A DNA stretch of 64,000 bases from Microvirga flavescens (GTDB taxonomy: Bacteria > Pseudomonadota > Alphaproteobacteria > Rhizobiales > Beijerinckiaceae), in assembly GCF_003290125.1 (NCBI RefSeq), contig NZ_QMKH01000002.1, forward strand, positions 372,001 to 436,000. Direction: 5' to 3'. The notes beneath the pieces are model-generated. The model had not been told where the DNA came from and did not search any database. It was given only the letters and a program-made list of their open reading frames with translations. Positions 9,432-17,478 of this stretch are shown here, piece after piece. The position numbers were made by a program, and so were the translations under genes. Numbering within the stretch: position 1 is the first letter of the stretch; every line of letters begins with the position of its first letter.

Positions 9432-12400
9432 ATGCTGTCAGCGATTTTCGTCGATCGGCCCCGGCTGGCCATTGTCATCGCCATCGTCACGACAATTGCC
9501 GGCCTTCTGGCGCTGCTGGCAATTCCCGTCGCTCAATACCCGGATATCGTTCCACCTCAGGTGTCCGTCACCACCAATTACCCCGGCGCATCGGCGGATG
9601 TCGTGGACGCCACCGTCGCCCAACCCATCGAGTCGCAAGTCGTCGGCGTCGACAAGATGATCTACATGAAGAGCGTGAGCGGCAACGACGGCAGCTACAC
9701 GCTGACGGCTTCGTTCGAGCTTGGCACCGACCCGGACATCAATTCCGTCAATGTCAACAACCGGGTTCAGATCGCGCTTTCCAAACTGCCCCAGGATGTT
9801 CAGCGCCAGGGCGTCACGGTGAAGAAGAAGTCGTCGGCGCTCCTCGGCGTCATCGCCCTCTACTCGCCAAAGCACACGCATGATCCCCTGTTCATTTCGA
9901 ACTATGTCACGATCAACCTTCTCGATCAGATCAAGAGCACGCCTGGCGTCGGCGATGCGACACTGTGGGGTCCGCAGGACTACGCCATGCGCGCATGGGT
10001 GCGGATCGACAGGCTCACCGGCCTCAACCTGACGACAGGGGACATCATCAACGCGATAAAGGCCCAGAACGTTCAGGCCGCTGTCGGGCGCATCGGCGCG
10101 CGTCCTATTTCCAACGATCAGCAGCTTCAGCTCAACATTCAAACGAAAGGACGTCTCAACTCCGTCGAGGATTTCGAGAAGATTGTTCTGCGCACCAATC
10201 CCGACGGGTCCGTTCTCCAGCTTCGTGACGTCGCGCGCCTGGAGCTTGGCGCAGCCAATCTCGACCGGGAAACGCTCTTCAACGGCGGCCCCGCGGCCGT
10301 GACGGCGATCTACCAATCGCCCGGCGCCAATGCGCTCGCAACGTTGGATGCCGTCAAGAAGCAGGTCGCGGAACTGGCCAAGGACTTCCCGGAGGATCTG
10401 GAGTGGAAGGTCACCTACGATCCCACCGTTTTCGTCACCGATACGATTCATGAAGTCCAAAAGACCCTGATCGAAGCCTTCATCCTCGTCGTGGTCGTGG
10501 TCTTCCTGTTCCTCGGCAGCATCCGCGCGACATTGATCCCGACACTTGCCGTCCCCGTGAGCCTGATCGGCACATTCGTCGTTCTGAACGCCGTCGGCTA
10601 CTCTGCCAATTCTGTCTCCCTTCTCGCCATCGTTCTCGCCATCGGCATCGTGGTCGACGATGCCATCGTCGTCGTCGAGAACGTCGAGCGCGTGATGGAG
10701 GAGCATCCCGAGTTATCGCCCGGAGACGCCACCAAGAAGGCGATGGAGGAAATCACCGCCCCGATCATCGCCATCACACTGGTGCTCCTCTCCGTCTTTC
10801 TACCCGTAGCCTTCATTCCGGGCATTTCGGGAGAACTGTTCCGTCAATTCGCCGTAACCGTCGCGGTGGCCATGTTCCTCTCGGCCATCAATGCCTTGAC
10901 GCTCTCACCCGCGCTCTGCGGCGTACTGCTGCGCCCTCATCATGGACCGCGCCGCGGCGTGATCGGGTATGTCATGCGCTTCATCGACAAGGTGCGCGAT
11001 GCTTACGGCAACGTCGTGGCGCGGATCGTCCGCATCTCCATCATCGGACTGGCGATGGTCGCAGTTGCAGGCGTCGGCGTATACGGCCTCTCCAAGATCA
11101 CACCCACCGGCTTCCTGCCGGAGGATGATCAAGGGGCCTTCTTCATCGTCGTGCAATTGCCGGACGGAGCCTCCGTCGGCAGGACGTCGGATGTGATCCG
11201 CCGCGCCGAGGAGGTTCTTCGCGAGGAAGAAACCATTGCCGATTTCACCTCCGTGATCGGCCTGAACTTCATCGACAATTACTCTCAGGCGAATGCGGCA
11301 TTCATCGTCGTCACGCTGAAGCCTTTTGAAGAACGTCATGATCGCTCCCAGGGCGCAAACGCGGTGATTGCGCGCCTCGGCCCGAAACTCCGGCAGGTTC
11401 AGGGAGGAACGGTCGTCCCCCTGGCGCCGCCGCCCATCATCGGTCTCGGTACGGGCGGCGGCTTTAGCTATGTCCTGAAAGACCTGCGCGGCGGCGATCC
11501 GAAGGCGCTGGCGCAGGTGCTCCGCGGGCTGACGGTGGCCGCAAACCAGGACCCGCAGCTCTCCCGCGTGTTCAGCACGTTCTCGGCCACGAGCCCTTCC
11601 ATTTATCTCGATATCGACAGAAACAAGGTTCAGATTCTCGGCGTTAGGCTGGACGACGTGTTCCAGGCCCTGCAGGCCGCGCTCGGCGGATACTACGTCA
11701 ACGACATGAACCTGTTCGGCCGCACCTGGCAGGTGCAAGTCCAAGCCGAAGCTGTCGACCGCACGAAGGTCGAGGACATCTACCGCATCAATGTCCGCAA
11801 TGCCGAAGGGCAAATGGTTCCCTTGAGAAGCCTTCTCGAGGCGCGAGTGGTCGTCGGGCCGCCATCCCTGATCCGCTACAACAACCGCCGCGCCGTCACG
11901 GTTCAGGGAAGCCCGGCGGCGGGCGTCTCGTCCGGACAGGCACTCGCGGCGATGGAAGAAGTCGCGGCGCGTACGCTTCCCTCGGGCTTTGCCGGCGAAT
12001 GGACCGACACAGCGTTCCAGGAAAAGCGCGCCGAAGGAAAGACGGGCATCATTCTCGGCTTTGCCGTGCTCTTCGCCTTCCTCTTCCTCGTCGCTCTTTA
12101 TGAGAGCTGGACAATCCCGATCCCGGTTCTGCTCTCGGTCGCCGTTGGCATTCTCGGATCCTTCGCCGCCATCGTCTTAGGGCGTCTCACGCTCGATCTC
12201 TACGGACAGATCGGCATGATCGTCCTGATCGGCCTTGCCGCGAAGAACGGCATCCTGATCGTGGAATTCGCCAAGGAGCAGCGCGAGAGAGGAGTGCCTC
12301 TGCTGGAGGCTGCGACGGAAGGATCGCGCCTGCGCTTCAGGCCCGTGATGATGACCTCTCTCGCCTTCATCCTCGGCCTTTATCCGCTCGTCGTCGCAAC

Positions 12401-12614
12401 CGGCGCTTCCGAACTCGCCCGGCGCAATGTCGGCACGCCGGTGTTCGGCGGCATGATCCTCGCCTCGTTCGTCGGCATCTTCGTGATCCCGCCGCTCTAT
12501 GTCCTGTTCCAGGGATTGCGAGAGCGGATCAAGCGGGCCATCGGCATGCAAGGACCGGAAGCGGTAGCCGAGAAACCAGCCGAAGCGAGGACCTCCGACA
12601 AGGCCGCGGAGTGA
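9432..12614 (+). CDS. RND multidrug efflux pump, inner-membrane permease (HAE1 family)
   Basis: AcrB/MexB-like proton-driven pump of 1060 residues. It begins with the family start [18 protein letters not shown], then [17 protein letters not shown] and, in the fourth membrane helix, the proton-relay pair in [14 protein letters not shown]. The duplicated 12-helix layout with two large periplasmic loops is intact, and length is normal. It is co-transcribed with the adaptor. Substrates cannot be predicted from sequence. No dedicated regulator lies next to it. Confidence 0.95.
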   Translation: MLSAIFVDRPRLAIVIAIVTTIAGLLALLAIPVAQYPDIVPPQVSVTTNYPGASADVVDATVAQPIESQVVGVDKMIYMKSVSGNDGSYTLTASFELGTDPDINSVNVNNRVQIALSKLPQDVQRQGVTVKKKSSALLGVIALYSPKHTHDPLFISNYVTINLLDQIKSTPGVGDATLWGPQDYAMRAWVRIDRLTGLNLTTGDIINAIKAQNVQAAVGRIGARPISNDQQLQLNIQTKGRLNSVEDFEKIVLRTNPDGSVLQLRDVARLELGAANLDRETLFNGGPAAVTAIYQSPGANALATLDAVKKQVAELAKDFPEDLEWKVTYDPTVFVTDTIHEVQKTLIEAFILVVVVVFLFLGSIRATLIPTLAVPVSLIGTFVVLNAVGYSANSVSLLAIVLAIGIVVDDAIVVVENVERVMEEHPELSPGDATKKAMEEITAPIIAITLVLLSVFLPVAFIPGISGELFRQFAVTVAVAMFLSAINALTLSPALCGVLLRPHHGPRRGVIGYVMRFIDKVRDAYGNVVARIVRISIIGLAMVAVAGVGVYGLSKITPTGFLPEDDQGAFFIVVQLPDGASVGRTSDVIRRAEEVLREEETIADFTSVIGLNFIDNYSQANAAFIVVTLKPFEERHDRSQGANAVIARLGPKLRQVQGGTVVPLAPPPIIGLGTGGGFSYVLKDLRGGDPKALAQVLRGLTVAANQDPQLSRVFSTFSATSPSIYLDIDRNKVQILGVRLDDVFQALQAALGGYYVNDMNLFGRTWQVQVQAEAVDRTKVEDIYRINVRNAEGQMVPLRSLLEARVVVGPPSLIRYNNRRAVTVQGSPAAGVSSGQALAAMEEVAARTLPSGFAGEWTDTAFQEKRAEGKTGIILGFAVLFAFLFLVALYESWTIPIPVLLSVAVGILGSFAAIVLGRLTLDLYGQIGMIVLIGLAAKNGILIVEFAKEQRERGVPLLEAATEGSRLRFRPVMMTSLAFILGLYPLVVATGASELARRNVGTPVFGGMILASFVGIFVIPPLYVLFQGLRERIKRAIGMQGPEAVAEKPAEARTSDKAAE

Positions 12615-12665
12615 TGATCGCGGAACAGGGCTTCACGGACGTCTTCAACATCGAAGGAGGAACTG

Positions 12666-13094
12666 ATGAGAGTTGGAGAATCCATCCGGGCCGGCGGGCT
12701 CGGTTTCGCCCTTGCCGCGTTGGGCGCGGTCCCCTGCGGTATCGCGGCAGAAGCGGGTCTTGCCGCCTACCAGGGCGCGTGGCTTGAGCAGAGCCTCTCG
12801 TGCGACGCGGTTTTCTCACGCGCCGGGAAAAGCACCTCGTTCAAAAAGCCGATCGACATATTCGCCCCAGCCTTCATCATCTCAGGCAATCGCCTCAGAA
12901 CGCCCCAAGCCTCCTGCCGGATCACAGCCGTCAAGCCCTCCGGAAAGCGCCATGTTCTCTCCCTGCATTGCGCAAACGCGGTTGCGGCCAACGACGTCAC
13001 GGTCCTCATGGGACCAACACCGGATGGCTCTCTGAATCGCTACTTCAATGAAAAGGACGAGACCGGGAGCAAATACCAACGCTGCGACAGATGA
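12666..13094 (+). CDS. Small exported hypothetical protein
   Basis: Encodes 142 residues behind a strong SD (GAAGGAGG). The N-terminus is a hydrophobic segment with AEA-like cleavage context near residue 30, so it is probably periplasmic. The mature part has four cysteines (in LSCDAVF, ASCRI, HCAN and the C-terminal RCDR), which could form two disulfides. It starts 51 bases after the RND pump and may be its last operon member. I recognise no family. Confidence 0.7.
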   Translation: MRVGESIRAGGLGFALAALGAVPCGIAAEAGLAAYQGAWLEQSLSCDAVFSRAGKSTSFKKPIDIFAPAFIISGNRLRTPQASCRITAVKPSGKRHVLSLHCANAVAANDVTVLMGPTPDGSLNRYFNEKDETGSKYQRCDR

Positions 13095-13282
13095 GACTTG
13101 CGGGGCTGATCGGGATCCTAGGGCTAAAGGCGACCGAGGAGATCGTGGCCACGATGCAGCCACTACAGGAAGCCGGAGCCGCTCGGGAATGCAACAACTG
13201 CGCGGCTCGGGCGTCGATGGCTCGAGCCTCCGCAGACAAACGCGGAGGAAAGCCTGCGTCGCCCCCGGGAGGATCAGCGGCT

Positions 13283-15316
13283 TTAGAGCACGAACCAACT
13301 CTTGCTCACATCGAAGGAGCCCTTGAGCTTGATCACCGCCTCGGCTGACGCATCGTTGTCGGTGTTGAGGTAGACGTACGTGTAGCTCGCAGTCTTTTCG
13401 AAGCGCACCTCGCCCGCCTTGCTAAAGGTCTTTGCGTCCCCGATGAAGGTGAACTTCTGGTCGCCTCGCCTCGTCGTGTTGGCATCGATGGCGCTCAGGT
13501 CGATCTTATCACCCTGCCGGCGCGAGAAGTCGGTGATGTAATCCGCCCTGGTCTTCGATGCGCTCGTCTCGCGGTCGTCGAACACGAAAGTGTCCCGCCC
13601 TGTGCCGCCAGTGAGCGTGTCCTGGCCTGTGCCGCCGCTCAGGCGATCATTGCCGGCATAGCCCGTGAGGCGGTCGTTGCCGCCGCCCCCGAGCAACACG
13701 TCGGCGGTGCCATCCCCGTTAAGGCTGTCGCGCCCGGCACTGCCTTCTAGCGTATCGGCCAAAGCAATGTTGCGTACCATGCTGCCGCTGGTGAGGTCGA
13801 GAGTGTGCGCCACGCTCCAAGTGAGCACACCCTCGATGAGAACAACGGTGGCAGCTTTGGTGCCGGAGCTACCATAGGCATGGCTGAAGGCGGCGCTGCC
13901 GCCCACCGGCGTCACGGTACTGCTGCTGCCGTCGCCCCAGAGCACGGTGGCGCTGGAGGCCGCACCGACGCCAAGCGTGGTCTCGATGTAACGGCCTTCT
14001 GCAATAGCAGCCGCGTTGGCGTGGTATAGCAAGTCAACCCGGAACAGATCATCGTTCCTGTTTGTGTCTCCGGGCACGAGCGTGCTTGCGCCACTCAAGA
14101 AGACAAGATAGCGCCCATCCGGGCTGAACTGAGCGGCCTCCGGAGTATAAGGAACTCCCGCTTCACGATCGACTGTTGCAATTCGCGTGACTGCCTCCGT
14201 GACGAGGTCTTTCATGAACAGATCATAGTCGTTGCCGTTGTCGTCGTTCCCCACCAGATTCGTTGCCGCGCTGATGAAAGTCACATAGCGACCGTCGGGG
14301 CTCAACTGAGCGGCCAGACTTTCGCCGTTCGCTTGGTTTTCATTTGCATCGATCGAAACGCGGCTGATGCCTCCGGTGAGCAGATCCTTGATGAAGATGT
14401 CACTCTGTCCGTTGGTGTCGCCTGCTACCAGGTCGGAGTCTGCGCTTGAAAACACGATGAAGCGTCCGTCACGGCTGAACTGCGCATCAAAACCGTTAAT
14501 TGGCGTTCCATCAGAGGGCTTGGTGATGGCCTTCACCTCATCGGTCGCCAGATCCTTGAGAAGTAATTTAATCGTTCCGGCAGTTCCGCCGGCCAAGTTG
14601 CCTGAGTAACTCTCGAACAGAACATAACGGCCGTCGGGGCTGAAATGCGGATTGAAGTTACTGTCATTGGCTTGGGTCCCATCCTTCTTCGAGGACAATA
14701 GGGTCACTTCTCCGTTGACAAGGTCCTTGAGAAAAATGTCCCACTTACCATTGGCATCACCAGTAGTTAGATTGCTTGCAGCGCTGTCGAACACCACGTA
14801 TCGCCCGTCAGGGCTGATCTCGGATTTGTCGCTGAAATTATTGCCTGGTACCTTGTCTATATTGCTGGAGATGAGGATAACTTCTTCTGTGATGAGATCC
14901 TTTCGGAAGATATTGCCGTTGCTTGTTGTCAATCCCGGGATGAGATTGGTGGCGTCGCTATAAAACACCACATAATGTCCATCCGAACTGAACCGCGCCA
15001 TTTCACTGTTGGCGTTCGCTTGGACGCCGGCTGCGTTCGCCGACACAAGCCTGATCATGCCGGTTGCGAGATCCTTGATAAAGACATCGTTACCGCCGAC
15101 ATCGTCAGGAATGAGGTTCTCTGCGGCACTGCTAAAGAGAACATACCGTCCGTCGGGGCTGAGCTCACCGCCGTGAGTAGCCATACCGCCCGCATGTGGA
15201 TACGTCGCCTGCGATCCATCGGCAGCAGTTGAGATCCGGGTGAGAATGTTAGCCGTTGTCGGGCGAAAAAAGGATTGGACGGCCAGAAACATGGTGGGAC
15301 CTTCCACAATGAACAT
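13283..15316 (-). CDS. Secreted TolB-like beta-propeller with RTX calcium-binding repeats
   Basis: Encodes 677 residues. Residues about 45-450 hold seven repeats of roughly 55-60 residues, each with a variant of SPDGRYVLFSSA and a DIFIKDLxTG segment, as in the blades of TolB/WD40-type propellers; seven copies fit one closed ring. Residues 521-575 contain nonapeptide RTX repeats (GGGGNDRLTGYAGNDRLSGG) that bind calcium, and the extreme C-terminus (SKSWFVL) fits a type I secretion signal. There is no N-terminal signal peptide. No HlyB/D-type exporter is near, so it must use one encoded elsewhere. Adhesion or enzyme roles are both possible. Confidence 0.88.
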   Translation of the reverse strand: MFIVEGPTMFLAVQSFFRPTTANILTRISTAADGSQATYPHAGGMATHGGELSPDGRYVLFSSAAENLIPDDVGGNDVFIKDLATGMIRLVSANAAGVQANANSEMARFSSDGHYVVFYSDATNLIPGLTTSNGNIFRKDLITEEVILISSNIDKVPGNNFSDKSEISPDGRYVVFDSAASNLTTGDANGKWDIFLKDLVNGEVTLLSSKKDGTQANDSNFNPHFSPDGRYVLFESYSGNLAGGTAGTIKLLLKDLATDEVKAITKPSDGTPINGFDAQFSRDGRFIVFSSADSDLVAGDTNGQSDIFIKDLLTGGISRVSIDANENQANGESLAAQLSPDGRYVTFISAATNLVGNDDNGNDYDLFMKDLVTEAVTRIATVDREAGVPYTPEAAQFSPDGRYLVFLSGASTLVPGDTNRNDDLFRVDLLYHANAAAIAEGRYIETTLGVGAASSATVLWGDGSSSTVTPVGGSAAFSHAYGSSGTKAATVVLIEGVLTWSVAHTLDLTSGSMVRNIALADTLEGSAGRDSLNGDGTADVLLGGGGNDRLTGYAGNDRLSGGTGQDTLTGGTGRDTFVFDDRETSASKTRADYITDFSRRQGDKIDLSAIDANTTRRGDQKFTFIGDAKTFSKAGEVRFEKTASYTYVYLNTDNDASAEAVIKLKGSFDVSKSWFVL

Positions 15317-15525
15317 TGAGACGACGGGCGAGGATCTGTGCTCATCAAGAAGGAAGCGATTCCGTTAGGCACCGTGCGAACGGAGGGGAGATGCATCTTT
15401 CCGGTTAGTTCGGTGCCAGTTAAGTCAACGAAACCCGCTGTGGGCTGACAGCATCGCAATGTAGCCGCGGCAGCACGCGACTGGGACGCCGCTTAGAGAA
15501 CAGCACGCGGAGTCCACATCGCGCT

Positions 15526-15547
15526 GGAGGAGAGATTTGATCCCGGC
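15526..15547. other. Second tRNA-3'-half-like fragment in an otherwise empty 307-bp gap
   Basis: The gap between the RTX gene start (15316) and the recombinase stop (15624) holds no credible gene. Inside it, GGAGGAGAGATTTGA (15526-15540) is identical to bases 27081-27095 of tRNA-Met, followed by TCCCGGC against the tRNA's ACTCCCGAC, which is partial T-arm similarity. It lies outside the island end defined by the 12-bp repeat and may be a scar of an older insertion at the same tRNA, or chance. Confidence 0.4.
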
Positions 15548-15612
15548 GGCTCGTGTCGCAGACGTGTTGCAACCGCTCGCAACATGGAAGAGACCGATTC
15601 TCAGACAACAAA

Positions 15613-15642
15613 AAACCCGCCAGTCACTGACAAAGCGGGCTA
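15613..15642 (-). terminator. Intrinsic terminator, original tRNA-Met terminator now behind the recombinase
   Basis: Read on the minus strand, GCCCGC (15640-15635) pairs with GCGGG (15620-15616) and is followed by TTTTTTG. The recombinase stop codon lies inside the loop. Directly upstream on that strand is a tRNA 3' end (CCTCCGCTACCA, 15660-15649), so the hairpin is best read as the terminator that belonged to tRNA-Met before the island inserted. Confidence 0.7.
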
Positions 15643-17258
15643 AATGAATGGTAGCGGAGGTCCGCTGCATTCGATAACCCACTATTCGGCATAGCCGTTA
15701 ATCCGATTGCCAAAGGTGGAGCCATCAGAGCCGCCAACCTTCCTGCCACTTCAATCTCAAAACCCTGCCTTGGGGGATTTGGATACACTATTACACAATG
15801 CACTAACGATCTAAAGCTTTCTGCCAACTCGGTTTCCCCGTCGTCGACAAAGTTTCTTAAGGTCCCAGCTAGGTCTTCAACTTGGGCAAGGTATCTATTG
15901 GCCAGGTCCTCGCTCAATGAGGAGTCCCCCAATGCTCGCTCTGAGTTCCATAGCTCAGCCTGGATTTCGGCCTTCCGTGCTCTTAATCGATCAAGCTCAG
16001 CCTCGCCATCATCATCAGACAAGTGCCCATTAATGTAGAGTTTTTTGGTTCTCTCATATTGCTTATCGACCGCTTTTAATTCCTCATCCAGCGTATCTCT
16101 ATTCGTGACCGCCTTCATAGAGAGGCGGCGTCTCTCATTGTTATATTGCTCGATGTAGGCCTTGATGAGGGTTCTATCGTAGAGATGGTGTTTGAAGCCG
16201 GATAGAACCGCCTCTTCGATCTCATTTAGATAAATGACCCTATTGTTCGAGCACGAGCCACTCTCTCGAAAAGCGGAACAATGGACCCGCCTCTTTCCAG
16301 TCTTGTCGCGATCATGCATCGATATCCCGCTTTGGCAGCATCCGCATTTCAGTTTGCCAGAGAGAAGATGACGCGGCGTTCTCGTCTCATGAGATTTCAC
16401 TTTTGACTTGCCAGCCTTCCTTGTCTGGGCGGCTTGCCAAGTGTCCTCATCCACAATTCTCAGATGTTCTGCGGGCTTCCGAATCCATTCACTTCCAGGG
16501 TTCGGGCGCGATACACGTCGCCCAGTGCTGGGATTCTTGACCATCCGAACCTTGTTCCAGACGATCTGGCCAGCATAGAGTTCGTTGAGAAGAATACCAC
16601 TTCCGCGTTCAGCATTGCCGTTAAGAGTCGAGGCGTTCCACTTGGTCCTCCTTGGAGGAGGAACCCCATCCCTGTTTAACTCGCCCGCTATCCTGCGCGG
16701 ACTCTTTCCTTGGATGTAGCTCGCGAAAATGCGTCGTACGATAGCCGCTTCAGTTTCGTTAATTGTAAGAATACCAGGAGCGCCAGGCACTGTGTCATAG
16801 CCATATGCTCTACCCCCAGCATGACGGCCCTCACGAAGAACGCCCTCCATGCCGCGTCGCACCTTTTTAGCTGTCTCGTCCAATACCATTTGGTTTGAGA
16901 CGCTCTGGATCATGAAATTTAAAGGATCGGCCTTTCCCGAATTTTTTGAGTAAAGCTCTACTCCGTAGAAATTGAACTCCTTAAGTAGGGTGTGAGAGTC
17001 AGCAATATCACGTGACAAACGATCAAGGGCTTCAACAACCACAACATCAAATGCACCTTTTTTGACGCCTGTCATCATTGCCGACAAACCCTCTCGCCCG
17101 TGCGTAGAGGCACCGGATTTGGCCTTGTCCTGGAAGATGCCAGTGACCACGAAGCCATTGTCTTCGCAGTATCGCTTACAAAGGGCGATTTGATCGTCAC
17201 AGGACCTCTCGTTCTGAAGGTCTGTGGAGTATCTTGCATAAATGGCAGCCCGCTTCAT
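15624..17258 (-). CDS. Large serine recombinase (site-specific integrase of the island)
   Basis: Encodes 544 residues. The N-terminal resolvase domain has catalytic Ser11 in IYARYSTDLQNERS and the DRLSRD helix. Next comes the recombinase domain (RKVRRGMEGVLREGR is preceded by the MVLDETAKK linker), then a zinc ribbon (LKCGCCQSG ... VHCSAFRESGSCSNN) and a coiled coil around 370-450. This is the architecture of large serine integrases, which join attP and attB by a short core. The last 11 residues (LRYHSFSPLCQ) are encoded by the attL core and the chromosome beyond it, so this C-terminus is chimeric. It is expected to integrate and excise the 15.65-27.08 kb island. Confidence 0.92.
   Translation of the reverse strand: MKRAAIYARYSTDLQNERSCDDQIALCKRYCEDNGFVVTGIFQDKAKSGASTHGREGLSAMMTGVKKGAFDVVVVEALDRLSRDIADSHTLLKEFNFYGVELYSKNSGKADPLNFMIQSVSNQMVLDETAKKVRRGMEGVLREGRHAGGRAYGYDTVPGAPGILTINETEAAIVRRIFASYIQGKSPRRIAGELNRDGVPPPRRTKWNASTLNGNAERGSGILLNELYAGQIVWNKVRMVKNPSTGRRVSRPNPGSEWIRKPAEHLRIVDEDTWQAAQTRKAGKSKVKSHETRTPRHLLSGKLKCGCCQSGISMHDRDKTGKRRVHCSAFRESGSCSNNRVIYLNEIEEAVLSGFKHHLYDRTLIKAYIEQYNNERRRLSMKAVTNRDTLDEELKAVDKQYERTKKLYINGHLSDDDGEAELDRLRARKAEIQAELWNSERALGDSSLSEDLANRYLAQVEDLAGTLRNFVDDGETELAESFRSLVHCVIVYPNPPRQGFEIEVAGRLAALMAPPLAIGLTAMPNSGLSNAADLRYHSFSPLCQ
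15649..15660. repeat. attL: 12-bp direct repeat of the tRNA-Met 3' end
   Basis: TGGTAGCGGAGG here is identical to 27074-27085 inside tRNA-Met and in the same orientation. On the minus strand it reads CCTCCGCTACCA, a tRNA acceptor end with CCA, followed within 10 bases by a tRNA-style terminator. That places the original chromosomal end of tRNA-Met here and the island to the right. Confidence 0.8.
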
Positions 17259-17464
17259 GACGGCACCTCCAGCGTCTCAGCCCCTAGCCCAAATTTGCGA
17301 TGATCACGACGTGCATTTGCAACGGCAAGTGTTTGGACGAAAATCTTTATGTCACTACCAATTTCCTCATGCGCCTCCCGTGATAGGAAGGCTTCATTTG
17401 AGGTCGTATTAGCACAGTAAACTGAATTAGATGAAAATATAGTTGTATTTGATAATAGATTCAT
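17255..17464 (-). CDS. Small ORF overlapping the integrase start
   Basis: Encodes 69 residues. Its stop overlaps the integrase ATG (ATGA at 17255-17258) and it starts 14 bases after the helicase/primase stop, so it fits an operon of three minus-strand genes. The N-terminal third is Ser/Asn/Thr-rich from A+T-rich DNA; the last 40 residues (REAHEEIGSDIKIFVQTLAV, then a basic stretch) look like real helical protein. A start further in is possible. No family recognised. Confidence 0.45.
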   Translation of the reverse strand: MNLLSNTTIFSSNSVYCANTTSNEAFLSREAHEEIGSDIKIFVQTLAVANARRDHRKFGLGAETLEVPS

Positions 17465-17478
17465 TATTATATCTTTTA

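Noticed and set aside
9438..10706. Long minus-strand open frame of 422 codons inside the RND pump gene
   Set aside because: Asp/Arg-rich, unlike real protein, and fully antisense to a clear AcrB-like gene; an effect of high G+C codon use.
13620..13740. Short repeated DNA units that could be mistaken for a CRISPR or satellite
   Set aside because: They are the codons of RTX nonapeptide repeats in a coding frame; spacers are not unique sequences. No CRISPR array was seen anywhere.
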